Source: an uncultured Flavobacteriales bacterium
Lineage (GTDB): Bacteria; Bacteroidota; Bacteroidia; Flavobacteriales_D; Crocinitomicaceae
Direction of reading: 5' to 3'
DNA: 64,000 nucleotides
NCBI GenBank assembly: GCA_913046365.1
Contig: CAJWRM010000003.1
Span: forward strand, 107,480-171,479
In this document: positions 37,524 through 46,495 of the stretch, in pieces
Layout: each line of letters opens with the position of its first letter
How positions within the stretch are numbered: position 1 is the stretch's first letter
The notes under the pieces: model-generated
Told to the model about the DNA's origin: nothing
Databases searched by the model: none
Seen by the model: the letters and a program-made list of their open reading frames with translations, nothing else
Translations under genes and position numbers: made by a program

Positions 37524-38879
37524 ATGAAGGTATTACAACAGAGCGTTGATAAATTGAATGCAATTTTAAAGGTTGAAATTAAATCTGAAGACTATAAAAA
37601 TAAGGTTAAGGCATCTTTAGAAAAGTACCGTAAATCCGCAAAAGTACCAGGATTTAGACCAGGTAAAGTACCTTTTGGTATGATCGAAAAGCAGTATGGT
37701 AAATCTGTCTTGGCCGAAGAGCTTAATAAACTTGCTAACGATAGCTTATACAAGTATATCACTGAAGAAAAACTAGAGATTTTGGGAAACCCTATACCTA
37801 CTGAAGATGAAAAATTCAAGGGAGACATGGAGGACCCGGGTGATTTTGAATTCGCATATGAAATTGGTTTTTCCCCTAAATTTGATATTCCAATTTCTTC
37901 AAGAAAAAGCATTGAATACTTCGTAGTGAAAGTTGACGATAAGCTTATTTCAAGTCAAATTGAGGACCTTAGAAGACGCTATGGTAAAATGGAGAGTACC
38001 GCTGAGGTCGGAGAGAAAGATATGGTGCTAGGTTTATTTAGAGAGCTTGATGCTTCAGGAGAGCCGAAAGAAAATGGAGTTGAGAATAATTCAACCATTT
38101 CAATGGAATTTTTGAAGGATAAGAAAGCCATTAAGTCAATTATGGGAATGAAAGTGGATGATTCACTTGTCTTGGATCCGAAAACGGTAGCCAAGGATGA
38201 TAAAGATTTGGCGTCTATGCTAGGTGTTGAGGAGGCCGCTTTAGCTGATTTATCAAATAAATTCAAGTTCACTGTTAATGATGTCAAAAGAATGGAATTG
38301 GCAGAATTGAACACTGATTTATACGACAAGCTATTTCCAAACCAAAATGTAAGCTCTGAAGAAGAAATGAAAGCTAAGGTTGTGGCTGATTTAGAAAACA
38401 TGTTCAAGACAGATTCTGATCGATTGTTTACCCAAACAGTTTATGATTTCTTGATGAATAAAACTAAAATGGCTTTACCTGAAGCTTTTTTAAAGAGATG
38501 GATCAAGCTTTCGAATGAAAAGCCAATTGACGATGAGACCTTGAACAAAGAGTTTGATGGTTATCTAAAGTCGATGAAATGGCAATTGATACAAGGTAAA
38601 ATTTTCAAAGAAAATGACATCCAAATTTCAAATGATGAGGTTATGGAGTTTACAAAGTCCTTACTTGTATCTAATTATGCGCAATACGGAATGCCTGCTC
38701 CAGAGGACAAAGAACTTACAGAGACTGCAATGCGTCTTTTAAAGGACAAAGAGCAAGTAAATGGCATCTATGACCGAATTACTGAGAAAAAGCTTTCAGA
38801 TTATTTTCAGGCGAATGTGCCTATGAAAGAAAAAAAGCTTTCGTATGATGATTTTGTGAAAAAGGCATCTAAGAAGTAA
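37524..38879 (+). CDS. tig: Trigger factor
   Basis: 451 residues. The ribosome-binding N-terminal domain is clear (KYRKSAKVPGFRPGKVPFGMIEKQYG, with the GFRPGK signature that contacts L23). The middle PPIase-type domain is present but diverged, as is usual in Bacteroidetes. It chaperones nascent chains at the tunnel exit. It lies directly after the tRNA-Leu terminator, so its promoter must lie within that short gap or upstream of the tRNA. Confidence 0.93.
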   Translation: MKVLQQSVDKLNAILKVEIKSEDYKNKVKASLEKYRKSAKVPGFRPGKVPFGMIEKQYGKSVLAEELNKLANDSLYKYITEEKLEILGNPIPTEDEKFKGDMEDPGDFEFAYEIGFSPKFDIPISSRKSIEYFVVKVDDKLISSQIEDLRRRYGKMESTAEVGEKDMVLGLFRELDASGEPKENGVENNSTISMEFLKDKKAIKSIMGMKVDDSLVLDPKTVAKDDKDLASMLGVEEAALADLSNKFKFTVNDVKRMELAELNTDLYDKLFPNQNVSSEEEMKAKVVADLENMFKTDSDRLFTQTVYDFLMNKTKMALPEAFLKRWIKLSNEKPIDDETLNKEFDGYLKSMKWQLIQGKIFKENDIQISNDEVMEFTKSLLVSNYAQYGMPAPEDKELTETAMRLLKDKEQVNGIYDRITEKKLSDYFQANVPMKEKKLSYDDFVKKASKK

Positions 38880-38961
38880 GCTTAAATTCTTTTTGAATTA
38901 AAACAAAACAATATTATTTCAACATTTGTTGGTGATAATGTGCGTTAAATAAAAATCCATC

Positions 38962-39003
38962 TTTGCAGTTGAAAGCAGTATTAGTATTATTTTTGCATGC
39001 AAA
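38962..39003 (+). promoter_or_regulatory. Predicted peroxiredoxin promoter overlapping a perfect palindrome
   Basis: TTTG (38962-38965), 22 nt, TATTTTTG (38988-38995) fits the Bacteroidetes promoter pattern. The 12-bp perfect palindrome TTTGCATGCAAA (38992-39003) covers the end of the -7 element and the likely start site, where a bound repressor would block transcription. The ATG is 33 nt further on. Confidence 0.45.
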
Positions 39004-39036
39004 GTACACGATAATTAATAACCTAAAATAAAAATT

Positions 39037-39657
39037 ATGGCCCTAGTTGGTAAAACATTCCCAGATATGTCTGTAAAGGCAATTGATGAAATGGGAGATG
39101 CATTTCAAATCAATGTATTAAAGCAAGCATTAGATAATAAAAAGAAAGTATGTCTTTTTTGGTACCCCAAAGATTTCACTTTTGTATGTCCTACTGAGAT
39201 TCATGCGTTTCAAGAAGCGTCAAAAGAATTTGAAAAAAGAAATACAATATTAATCGGTGCCTCTTGTGATACAGCAGAGGTTCATTTTGCTTGGTTAAGT
39301 ACTTCCAAGGATGACGGAGGAATTGAAGGTGTACAATTTCCTTTGATTGCAGATTCAACAAGAGTATTGGCCATGGAGCTTGATATTCTTGATTTTAATT
39401 TATTTGATGAAGAGCCAGGAGACGGAGACAATGTACCTTACAGAGCTACCTATCTTTTAGATGAAGAAGGTTTTGTATTCCATGAAGCAGTGAACTTTTT
39501 CCCAGTAGGAAGAAACGTACAAGAGGTGCTTCGTTTGATCGATGCCTATGCGCACAACCAAAAGCATGGTGAAGTTTGTCCTGCAAATTGGGAGGAAGGA
39601 AAAGACGCAATGGATGCAACCAGAGATGGTGTTGCTGACTACCTTAAAAAGCACTAA
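39037..39657 (+). CDS. 2-Cys peroxiredoxin (AhpC/TSA family)
   Basis: 206 residues. Peroxidatic Cys51 in FTFVCPTE and resolving Cys181 in GEVCPANW, so it is a typical 2-Cys enzyme that reduces hydrogen peroxide and organic peroxides. LFWYPKDFTFVCPTEIHAF fits the AhpC/Prx1 class. The thioredoxin gene starts one base after its stop, so it probably supplies the reducing power. No ahpF is nearby. Confidence 0.93.
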   Translation: MALVGKTFPDMSVKAIDEMGDAFQINVLKQALDNKKKVCLFWYPKDFTFVCPTEIHAFQEASKEFEKRNTILIGASCDTAEVHFAWLSTSKDDGGIEGVQFPLIADSTRVLAMELDILDFNLFDEEPGDGDNVPYRATYLLDEEGFVFHEAVNFFPVGRNVQEVLRLIDAYAHNQKHGEVCPANWEEGKDAMDATRDGVADYLKKH

Positions 39658-39658
39658 A

Positions 39659-39973
39659 ATGTTTGTTGAAGCTAATGCAGATGATTTAAAATCGAAAATC
39701 GAGGAGCATCAAAAGGTGATGGTGCAGTACGGTGCGACTTGGTGTGGGAATTGTAAGATCACCAAACCAAAGTTCAAGCGATTTTCCCGAGAACATGAAG
39801 ATATTTTATTCATTTATGTAGATGCGGAGAAATATCCTGAATCGAGACAGTTAGCCAATGTGAGTAACCTTCCAACTTTTGCTAGTTTCAAGGACGGCAA
39901 GCTCGTTGAAGAAGCTCAAGGAAATAAAATAGAAACCATAGAACAGGTCTTAAATGCGGTTACCAGTAATTAA
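39659..39973 (+). CDS. Thioredoxin-like protein with CGNC active site
   Basis: 104 residues, starting MFVEANADDLKSK one base after the peroxiredoxin stop; a longer in-frame start at 39542 lies wholly inside the peroxiredoxin gene and was rejected. Active site WCGNC (C29, C32) rather than the classical WCGPC, with the cis-Pro segment NLPTFASF intact. The Pro to Asn change should alter redox potential. It probably reduces the peroxiredoxin encoded just upstream. It overlaps the next gene by 20 nt. Confidence 0.9.
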   Translation: MFVEANADDLKSKIEEHQKVMVQYGATWCGNCKITKPKFKRFSREHEDILFIYVDAEKYPESRQLANVSNLPTFASFKDGKLVEEAQGNKIETIEQVLNAVTSN

Positions 39974-40208
39974 GCATATCGTCTCGTTTATCGAGAACAA
40001 TGATGAGGACTATGTCGTTGAGACCATGGAAACATTAGAGGACCTCATAGACTTGGACTCCCTTAAGGATGAAGAGTTAGACGTCATTGGAGAGCTTCTG
40101 TCAAATATGTCAGGAGCCTTAGAAGTGCATCAAGCAATTAAAAACGGTACTGAGAAAAAAGCAGCGCTGAATGACTTCATGAAGAGGGTTCAAGGATCAA
40201 TTGACTGA
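39954..40208 (+). CDS. Small acidic protein, DUF6952-like
   Basis: 84 residues, acidic, helical, no cysteine. MRLPVIKHIVSFIENNDEDYVVETMETLEDL and LDVIGELLSNMSGALEVHQAI recall the small family that follows peroxiredoxin and thioredoxin genes in Flavobacteria (DUF6952, from memory). It overlaps the thioredoxin gene by 20 nt in another frame, so translation is likely coupled. Function unknown. Confidence 0.75.
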   Translation: MRLPVIKHIVSFIENNDEDYVVETMETLEDLIDLDSLKDEELDVIGELLSNMSGALEVHQAIKNGTEKKAALNDFMKRVQGSID

Positions 40209-40228
40209 TTCTACTTTAAAATGTATAT

Positions 40229-40258
40229 AAAGCTGCACCTCTAGGTGTGGCTTTTTTT
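40229..40258 (+). terminator. Intrinsic terminator of the peroxiredoxin operon
   Basis: An 11-bp stem including two G-U pairs (AAAGCTGCACC, loop TCTA, GGTGTGGCTTT at 40229-40254) followed by TTTT, 20 nt after the DUF6952-like gene. Confidence 0.85.
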
Positions 40259-40324
40259 ATTTGTCGAGCTTCAGTCCTTTCGTGATATTATAATTATTTT
40301 AGCAGTCCAATCATTATTTGTTAT

Positions 40325-41404
40325 ATGTCTGATTTACTTACGAAGCTAGAGGCGATTCATTTTCGATTTATCGAGGTGGGTAATCTGATTACAGACCCAG
40401 ATATAATAGCAGATATGAAACGCTATGTGAAGCTCAATAAAGAATATCGTGATTTGGAGATTCTAGACCAAACTTATAAAACCTACAGTAATCTGCTTTC
40501 CAATTTAAAAAGTGCTCGCGAGCTCCTCGAAAGTGAAACAGATGATGAAATGCGGGAAATGGCAAAGATGGAGATTAGTGAGCTTGATGAGAAGAGACCT
40601 ATATTGGAAGAAGAAATTAAGGTCATGCTTATCCCGAAGGATCCGGAAGACGATAAAAACGTAATTATTGAATTACGAGCAGGAACGGGCGGAGATGAGG
40701 CATGTATTTTCGTAGAAGATATATTTAGAATGTATACCATGTATTTTAAGGAAAGGTCATGGAAGCATGACATCATAAATTCATCGGAAGGTACCGTGAA
40801 AGGATATAAAGAAATATCGATGAGTGTAGAGGGTGATGGGATTTATGGGACACTTAAATTTGAATCTGGAGCGCATCGTGTTCAACGTGTTCCTGAGACT
40901 GAATCTCAAGGTCGTGTGCACACTTCTGCAATTACTGTTGCCGTTCTTCCAGAGGCAGAAGAGGTTGATTTTGAACTAAACATGACTGATGTCAGAAGAG
41001 ATACATTTAGAGCTTCAGGAGCAGGAGGCCAGCACGTAAACAAAACAGAATCCGCGATTCGTTTAACACATATTCCAACAGGTTTTGTTGTAGAGTGTCA
41101 AGATGGACGAAGTCAACATAAGAATCTTGAAAAAGCGATATCTGTTTTAAGGTCTAGATTATATCAAGCAGAATTGGACCGGATCAATGATGAACGCGCA
41201 GCACAAAGAAAAACGCTTGTTGCTTCAGGGGATAGATCTGCCAAAGTTCGTACCTATAATTATCCACAAGGAAGAATCACAGATCATAGAATCAATAAAA
41301 CAATGTATAATTTGAGCTCTTTTATGAATGGAGACATTCAAGATATGATAGATGCATTGAAAATGGCAGAAAATGCTGAGAAATTAAAAGGGGAAACTGA
41401 ATGA
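40325..41404 (+). CDS. prfA: Peptide chain release factor 1
   Basis: 359 residues. The GGQ motif is in RASGAGGQHVNKTESAIRLTH. The codon-recognition loop reads VPETESQGRVHTSA, so the tripeptide is P-E-T, the RF1 form (PxT) that reads UAA and UAG. The stop overlaps the pyrF start by 4 nt (ATGA). Confidence 0.96.
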   Translation: MSDLLTKLEAIHFRFIEVGNLITDPDIIADMKRYVKLNKEYRDLEILDQTYKTYSNLLSNLKSARELLESETDDEMREMAKMEISELDEKRPILEEEIKVMLIPKDPEDDKNVIIELRAGTGGDEACIFVEDIFRMYTMYFKERSWKHDIINSSEGTVKGYKEISMSVEGDGIYGTLKFESGAHRVQRVPETESQGRVHTSAITVAVLPEAEEVDFELNMTDVRRDTFRASGAGGQHVNKTESAIRLTHIPTGFVVECQDGRSQHKNLEKAISVLRSRLYQAELDRINDERAAQRKTLVASGDRSAKVRTYNYPQGRITDHRINKTMYNLSSFMNGDIQDMIDALKMAENAEKLKGETE

Positions 41405-42216
41405 ATAGAGCCGAACTAATTGAACAAATACAAGCGAAGAAATCATTTCTTTGTGTTGGTTTAGATCCTGATTTGGCCAAAATACCAAAACATCTTTTGG
41501 CATTAGAAGATCCTATATTTGAATTTAATAAGGCAATTATTGATGCAACAAAGCAATATGCCGTTGCCTACAAACCAAATCTTGCATTTTTCGAATGTTT
41601 GGGGATTGAGGGATGGAAATCATTTCAGAAAACCATAGAATATATTCCAGAAGAATGTTTAGTGATTGCTGATGCGAAAAGAGGAGATATAGGAAATACC
41701 TCACTGTATTATGCTAAAACATTCTTCGAAACGTATAATTGTGACGCCTTAACGATTGCTCCTTATATGGGGTCTGATAGTGTAGAGCCCTTTTTAACCC
41801 ATTCAAATAAATGGGCGGTTGTACTTGCTTTAACCTCAAATGAAGGGGCAAAGGATTTTCAATTTCTAAGCTCAGAAGGGCAGGTACCACTATTTGAATC
41901 GGTGGTGAAAAAATGTTTAAACTGGGGAAGTGCTGAAAATTTAATGTTTGTTGTCGGTGCTACACGTTCTCAAGATATTGCAAAGATTCGAGCGCTTGCT
42001 CCCGATCATTTCTTTTTAGTCCCAGGTGTAGGCGCACAGGGGGGATCTCTTGAGGAGGTAGTTCAGTATGGTATGAATGCTGATTGTGGTTTGCTTGTGA
42101 ACTCGTCGAGAGGAATTATTTATGCGGATTCTTCTAAAGATTTTGCTATTGCTGCAAAAAAAGAAGCGTCTAAAATTCAATCCGCAATGGAACTGCATTT
42201 AAGACGCTTTCATTAA
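41401..42216 (+). CDS. pyrF: Orotidine 5'-phosphate decarboxylase
   Basis: 271 residues, the longer class of this enzyme. FLCVGLDPDLAKIPKHL starts the barrel, and VIADAKRGDIGNTSLYYAKTFF carries the catalytic D-K-x-x-D array. VPGVGAQGGSLEEVV binds phosphate. It makes UMP. It overlaps prfA by 4 nt, so the two are co-transcribed. Confidence 0.95.
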   Translation: MNRAELIEQIQAKKSFLCVGLDPDLAKIPKHLLALEDPIFEFNKAIIDATKQYAVAYKPNLAFFECLGIEGWKSFQKTIEYIPEECLVIADAKRGDIGNTSLYYAKTFFETYNCDALTIAPYMGSDSVEPFLTHSNKWAVVLALTSNEGAKDFQFLSSEGQVPLFESVVKKCLNWGSAENLMFVVGATRSQDIAKIRALAPDHFFLVPGVGAQGGSLEEVVQYGMNADCGLLVNSSRGIIYADSSKDFAIAAKKEASKIQSAMELHLRRFH

Positions 42217-42223
42217 AGTCTTG

Positions 42224-42239
42224 GGATTTTACTAATCCT
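42224..42239. terminator. Possible weak hairpin between convergent genes
   Basis: A 5-bp inverted repeat (GGATT, loop TTACT, AATCC) lies between pyrF and the small lipoprotein gene, with T-rich sequence following. Short and weak. Confidence 0.3.
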
Positions 42240-42377
42240 TTATTTTGTTACTAACTCTTGGTTGTCTGTGTCAATACTTCCGTAAGCATCACAGCTAGCT
42301 GTTCTTCCTGATCCACAAGAAATTAAAATAGTCGTTACAAAGGCTAATAAAAATAATAATGTTGCTTTAGTTTTCAT
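42240..42377 (-). CDS. Small lipoprotein, 45 residues
   Basis: MKTKATLLFLLAFVTTILIS then Cys21: a clear lipoprotein signal. The mature peptide is only about 25 residues (CGSGRTASCDAYGSID..., with a second Cys). A longer in-frame start at 42470 would add 31 residues without a signal and was rejected. Small lipoproteins with a CDAYGS-type motif are, from memory, common in Flavobacteria; function is unknown. Confidence 0.7.
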   Translation of the reverse strand: MKTKATLLFLLAFVTTILISCGSGRTASCDAYGSIDTDNQELVTK

Positions 42378-42509
42378 GGTAGTGTTTTTTGTTGTTCGTG
42401 TTAAGTCTAACGAACGTACATCACATAAAGTTACAATTTTATTTAATTTTTTATTGGATATAGTATACAAATAATCGAAATTTATGCGTTCTATATTAGA
42501 AGTTTCTAA

Positions 42510-44195
42510 GTGAAAGTACGTGCATTGTTTTTCTTGTTTGTAATAAGCTCTATAGGAGGTCCATCACTTCTGGCGCAGGAGAAATACGAACTCAAATTTA
42601 GCAATACAACTTTAAAGAAAAAGTTTTCAAAATTTATTTCAATTGATACTTCAATTGCGCTCTCAGCGAACAAAAGTATCCGTTCTCTTGGTAGCTCACT
42701 TATCGATAAAGGATATTTTTTGTATGCCTTGGAACAAGATACTACTTTGAAACAGGTTTCAGTTGAGGCGGGAGATCGATTTAGTGAAATTGAGATTAGA
42801 AATCTACAAGATACAGAACTCAGCATATTCAAGAAAAAAAATAAAGCAGCAAACTTCTCACCGAAGGAGCTTAGTATTTTTTTAGCCGACAAAATAAGTC
42901 TATTTGCGAACCAGGGCTTTCCTTTTGTGAATGTCTCTCTGGATTCAGTCGAAATAGAGGACCGTAAGATAAGGGCAGTATTGAAATTAAGTAAAGGGCG
43001 GTATTTCACCTTAAGAAAAATCCATGTGCGTGGAGATTCGAGTATTTCAAATAAAACGATCCAAGGAATTATTGATTACAGCATAGATGAAGTTTATGCA
43101 GAAAAAAAAATTGGTGAGATTGATCGGAAGATAAAGCAATCCTCGTTTTTATCGACCATTAAGCCCTCTGAAATAATGTATACGAGCAAGGGCTTTGAGC
43201 TCTTTCTTTATTTGAAATCGAAAAAAGTAAGCTACGTCAGAGGGGCGTTGGGTCTGCAGCCAAATCCTGTAAGTCAAAAGATGGCTCTGACAGGCGAACT
43301 CAACTTGAAGCTAGAAAATGCATTAAAGAAAGGAGAACTTTTAAAGTTTAATTGGAGAAGCATCAAGCCGCAAACGCAACGGATGAATCTTAATTTTAAT
43401 TATCCTTATTTGTTCCAATCTCCTTTTGGAATTGAATCTCAGCTACTGCTCTACAAGAGAGATTCTACCTTTTTAGATTTAAATACTGAGCTAAACCTAT
43501 CCTATGCATTAAAGAATGGATTTCGAATTAGGGCGCATTATCGTTTTATGTCGTCGAGTATTTTAAGTGGAGGTACATCTAGCTCTGAGTTCAGCAATCT
43601 TAATTCGTACCGCACCAATTCTTATGGGCTGTCCATAGAAAGGACAGTACTAGATAATATTGTGAACCCAAGTAAAGGTCGTGTCTTTAATGCGAAGCTT
43701 TATGTTGGTCAAAGAACATTATTAGGTGATTCGACCAATGCTATTTCTGAAAAGAATACAACTTATTCTGGTCATTTCTTGTATCGAGAATATCTCTCTA
43801 TTTTCCCAAGGCATGTCTTGCTTTTAGGGTTGCTCTTTGATTTTTATACGAGTCCAACTATTTTTGAAAATGAGCTTTATCGTTTTGGTGGCTTAAATAC
43901 GCTGCGCGGTTTTAATGAGGAACAGCTTTTTGCATCTACTAAGGGGCAACTTACATTTGAATATAGATTCCTTTTAGATGAGAATAGTAATGTATTTCTC
44001 TTTTATGACCAGTGTTTTTATGAGAACACCTCAGTAAATTATTATAATGACCAGCCTCTTGGTTTTGGGGGCGGAATATCATTTGGATCTAAAATTGGTA
44101 TTTTTTCAATCACCTATGCCTTGGGCCGCGAGTTTTCTAATCCAATTGATTTTCGTTCAAGTAAAATCCATTTTGGATATACGGCATATTTCTAA
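42510..44195 (+). CDS. BamA/TamA-family outer membrane protein
   Basis: 561 residues, GTG start, signal peptide ending SLLAQ. A POTRA-like region (about 165-235: YFTLRKIHVRGDSSISNKTIQGIIDYSIDEVY) is followed by a beta-barrel with many aromatic alternating strands. The barrel motif LYRFGGLNTLRGFNEEQ corresponds to the conserved (V/L)RGF lid motif of Omp85 proteins. It is smaller than BamA, so it is a paralogue rather than the main assembly protein. It ends 19 nt before the first glycosyltransferase. Confidence 0.87.
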   Translation: MKVRALFFLFVISSIGGPSLLAQEKYELKFSNTTLKKKFSKFISIDTSIALSANKSIRSLGSSLIDKGYFLYALEQDTTLKQVSVEAGDRFSEIEIRNLQDTELSIFKKKNKAANFSPKELSIFLADKISLFANQGFPFVNVSLDSVEIEDRKIRAVLKLSKGRYFTLRKIHVRGDSSISNKTIQGIIDYSIDEVYAEKKIGEIDRKIKQSSFLSTIKPSEIMYTSKGFELFLYLKSKKVSYVRGALGLQPNPVSQKMALTGELNLKLENALKKGELLKFNWRSIKPQTQRMNLNFNYPYLFQSPFGIESQLLLYKRDSTFLDLNTELNLSYALKNGFRIRAHYRFMSSSILSGGTSSSEFSNLNSYRTNSYGLSIERTVLDNIVNPSKGRVFNAKLYVGQRTLLGDSTNAISEKNTTYSGHFLYREYLSIFPRHVLLLGLLFDFYTSPTIFENELYRFGGLNTLRGFNEEQLFASTKGQLTFEYRFLLDENSNVFLFYDQCFYENTSVNYYNDQPLGFGGGISFGSKIGIFSITYALGREFSNPIDFRSSKIHFGYTAYF

Positions 44196-44214
44196 GAATG
44201 ATATCTTTGTTGAA

Positions 44215-45390
44215 ATGGTGAAACACGTCCTGTACCTTTCTTATGATGGAATGACGGATCCACTCGGTCAGTCTCAAGTTTTACCCTATATTATCGGATT
44301 AACAAAAGCAGGTTACTCCTTTCACCTAGTTAGCTTTGAGAAGCCAGACCGATACAGCGAAAACCGCCATACTATTGAGGACATTTGTAAAGAAAACAAC
44401 ATTGATTGGCACCCACTTATGTATACCAAAAGACCGCCCTTATTCTCAACAATTTGGGATGTGTTGAAAATGCGTCGTATATCTAATCAAATAAATAATA
44501 CGCATGGATTGTCATTGATTCATTGTCGTAGCTATATTTCTGCTTTGATTGGTTTAAGCTTTAAGAGAAAAAAGGGTATTCCTTTCTTATTTGATATGAG
44601 AGGTTTTTGGGCGGATGAACGGGTCGATGGGGGTTTATGGAATCTTGACAATCCATTATATAAGTTGGTATATAATTTTTTTAAGAAAAAAGAGCAGTCA
44701 TTTTTACTTTATTCTAACCACAGTGTATCGCTTACCCATGCGGGTAAAGTTGATATTATTCAAAGAGAAGGTTATGCACATTTAGCTTCGAAAATATCAG
44801 TAATTCCTTGTTGTGCGGATTTAAAATTATTTAAACCCTATCAGCGCGATAATCACGAACAGTTTACTATTGGTTATCTCGGCTCATTAGGCACTTGGTA
44901 TATGCTTGATGAAATGCTTTTGTTTTTTAAACAGTTACTAGATTCAAAACCAACAGCAATCTTTCATTTTCTAACCAAGGATGATCCAAATTTGATTTTC
45001 AATAAAGCCAGAGAATTATCTATTGAAAAGGAAAGATTTATTGTTGAGGAAAGTACAAGGGCTGATTTACCCTTTAGGACGCGCAATTGGGATTACTCCA
45101 TTTTTTTTATTTTACCAAGCTATAGTAAAAAGTCATCCTCTCCCACCAAACAAGGTGAGTTAATGGGGCTTGGTATACCAATTATATGCAACAAAGGTGT
45201 CGGTGATGTAGATGCTGTTGTAGAAAAATTCGATTCTGGTATTGCCATAGATATCGATAAAGATTTTGACATAGAAGCCTGCTTGAATAAAGTATATAAC
45301 GAAGAGAATATTGTAAATGGTGCAAGAGATTACTTCTCTTTGGAGCAAGGGGTAAAAGATTATTTAGGTATCTATGAAAAAATAATTTAA
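44215..45390 (+). CDS. Glycosyltransferase, GT4-like
   Basis: 391 residues from the ATG at 44215 (MVKHVLYLSYDGMTDPLGQSQVLPYI); a longer in-frame start at 44047 lies inside the barrel gene and was rejected. The N-terminal Rossmann domain has HCRSYISALIG; the C-terminal part has TIGYLGSLGTWYMLDEML and FILPSYSKKSSSPTKQGELMGLGIPIICN, the donor-binding E(x)7E-like pattern of GT4 enzymes. Sugar and acceptor are unknown. It is followed after 25 nt by a second glycosyltransferase. Confidence 0.82.
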   Translation: MVKHVLYLSYDGMTDPLGQSQVLPYIIGLTKAGYSFHLVSFEKPDRYSENRHTIEDICKENNIDWHPLMYTKRPPLFSTIWDVLKMRRISNQINNTHGLSLIHCRSYISALIGLSFKRKKGIPFLFDMRGFWADERVDGGLWNLDNPLYKLVYNFFKKKEQSFLLYSNHSVSLTHAGKVDIIQREGYAHLASKISVIPCCADLKLFKPYQRDNHEQFTIGYLGSLGTWYMLDEMLLFFKQLLDSKPTAIFHFLTKDDPNLIFNKARELSIEKERFIVEESTRADLPFRTRNWDYSIFFILPSYSKKSSSPTKQGELMGLGIPIICNKGVGDVDAVVEKFDSGIAIDIDKDFDIEACLNKVYNEENIVNGARDYFSLEQGVKDYLGIYEKII

Positions 45391-45415
45391 TGGCTATTAT
45401 TAATAATAACTCGAA

Positions 45416-46495
45416 TTGAAAAAAATACTTTTTATAACTCCATATCCAAAAGATGTTGCTCCGAGTCAACGACTTAAATTTGAGCAATATTATTCTGCTA
45501 TAGAAAAATCGAATTATGACATTTCATTTGATTCTTTTATTGATGAAGAATTTTGGTCCTTTATCTACAAAGAGGGAAACTGGATCAGAAAAGTATCGAA
45601 AACGGTTAAGGCGTATTTTCGAAGATTCATACTATTATTTCGTTTATCAAAGTATGATTTGATTTATATTCATTTATGGTATACGCCTTATGGCCCTCCA
45701 TTATTTGAAAGGATTGTAAGTTTAATCCATAAGCGGGTAATCTATGATATAGATGATATGGTTTTTCTTGGACATTCTAGCAGTGCAAATAAGTTGCTTA
45801 TGTTTTTAAAGGGAAAAAACAAAATGATTTCATTGATGAAAACCTCTAATCATGTTATTACATGCACACCACATTTGGATGCATTTGTTAGAAAATACAA
45901 TACAAATACTACTGATATTTCTTCTACAATTAATACAGAAACTTATCAGCCCGTCAATAAGTATGAAAATGACAATATGTTAACAATTGGTTGGAGCGGA
46001 AGTCATTCTACCTCAAAATACGTTTACCTCCTTAAGGAAGTTTTATTAGAGGTATATAAAAGTCACAAATTTAAATTACTAGTTATTGGAGATCCATCAT
46101 TTCATATTGATGGTTTAGATTGTGAGGCTATTCAGTGGGTAGAGGATTCTGAAGTTAGAGATTTACAACGCATTGATATTGGAATTTACCCTCTTCCAAA
46201 TGAAGAATGGGTGCTAGGCAAAAGTGGATTGAAAGCACTTCAGTACATGGCTCTAGGGATCCCAACGATTGCTTCGGCAATCGGCGCCAATTATAGAGTA
46301 ATTGAAGATGGTGTTTCAGGAACATTAGTTGATTCTGATGAATCTTGGAAAAAAAGTATAGAGAATTATATTTTAAATCCTTCGCTGAGAAAAGAACACG
46401 GCTTGGAGGCAAGAGAACGAGTCGAGTCCCTGTACTCTGTTAAGGCCAATGAATCTGTTTATCTTGAGGTAATTGAAAAGGTAATTGAAAGTTAA
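45416..46495 (+). CDS. Glycosyltransferase, GT4-like
   Basis: 359 residues, TTG start. ILFITPYPKDVAPSQRLKFEQYY at the N-terminus, then YIHLWYTPYGPPLFE and DIDDMVF. The C-terminal donor domain shows TIGWSGSHSTSKYVYLL and LGKSGLKALQYMALGIPTIASAIGANYRVIEDG. It pairs with the gene at 44215 and ends with its stop directly next to the rdgB start. Probably builds a surface glycan; the substrate is not evident. Confidence 0.83.
   Translation: MKKILFITPYPKDVAPSQRLKFEQYYSAIEKSNYDISFDSFIDEEFWSFIYKEGNWIRKVSKTVKAYFRRFILLFRLSKYDLIYIHLWYTPYGPPLFERIVSLIHKRVIYDIDDMVFLGHSSSANKLLMFLKGKNKMISLMKTSNHVITCTPHLDAFVRKYNTNTTDISSTINTETYQPVNKYENDNMLTIGWSGSHSTSKYVYLLKEVLLEVYKSHKFKLLVIGDPSFHIDGLDCEAIQWVEDSEVRDLQRIDIGIYPLPNEEWVLGKSGLKALQYMALGIPTIASAIGANYRVIEDGVSGTLVDSDESWKKSIENYILNPSLRKEHGLEARERVESLYSVKANESVYLEVIEKVIES

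Noticed and set aside
39542..39658. Longer start for the thioredoxin gene inside the peroxiredoxin gene
   Set aside because: The extra 39 residues are an out-of-frame reading of the peroxiredoxin; the ATG at 39659 gives a normal thioredoxin.
44047..44214. Longer start for the first glycosyltransferase inside the barrel gene
   Set aside because: The extra 56 residues are an out-of-frame reading of the barrel; the ATG at 44215 precedes the Rossmann fold.
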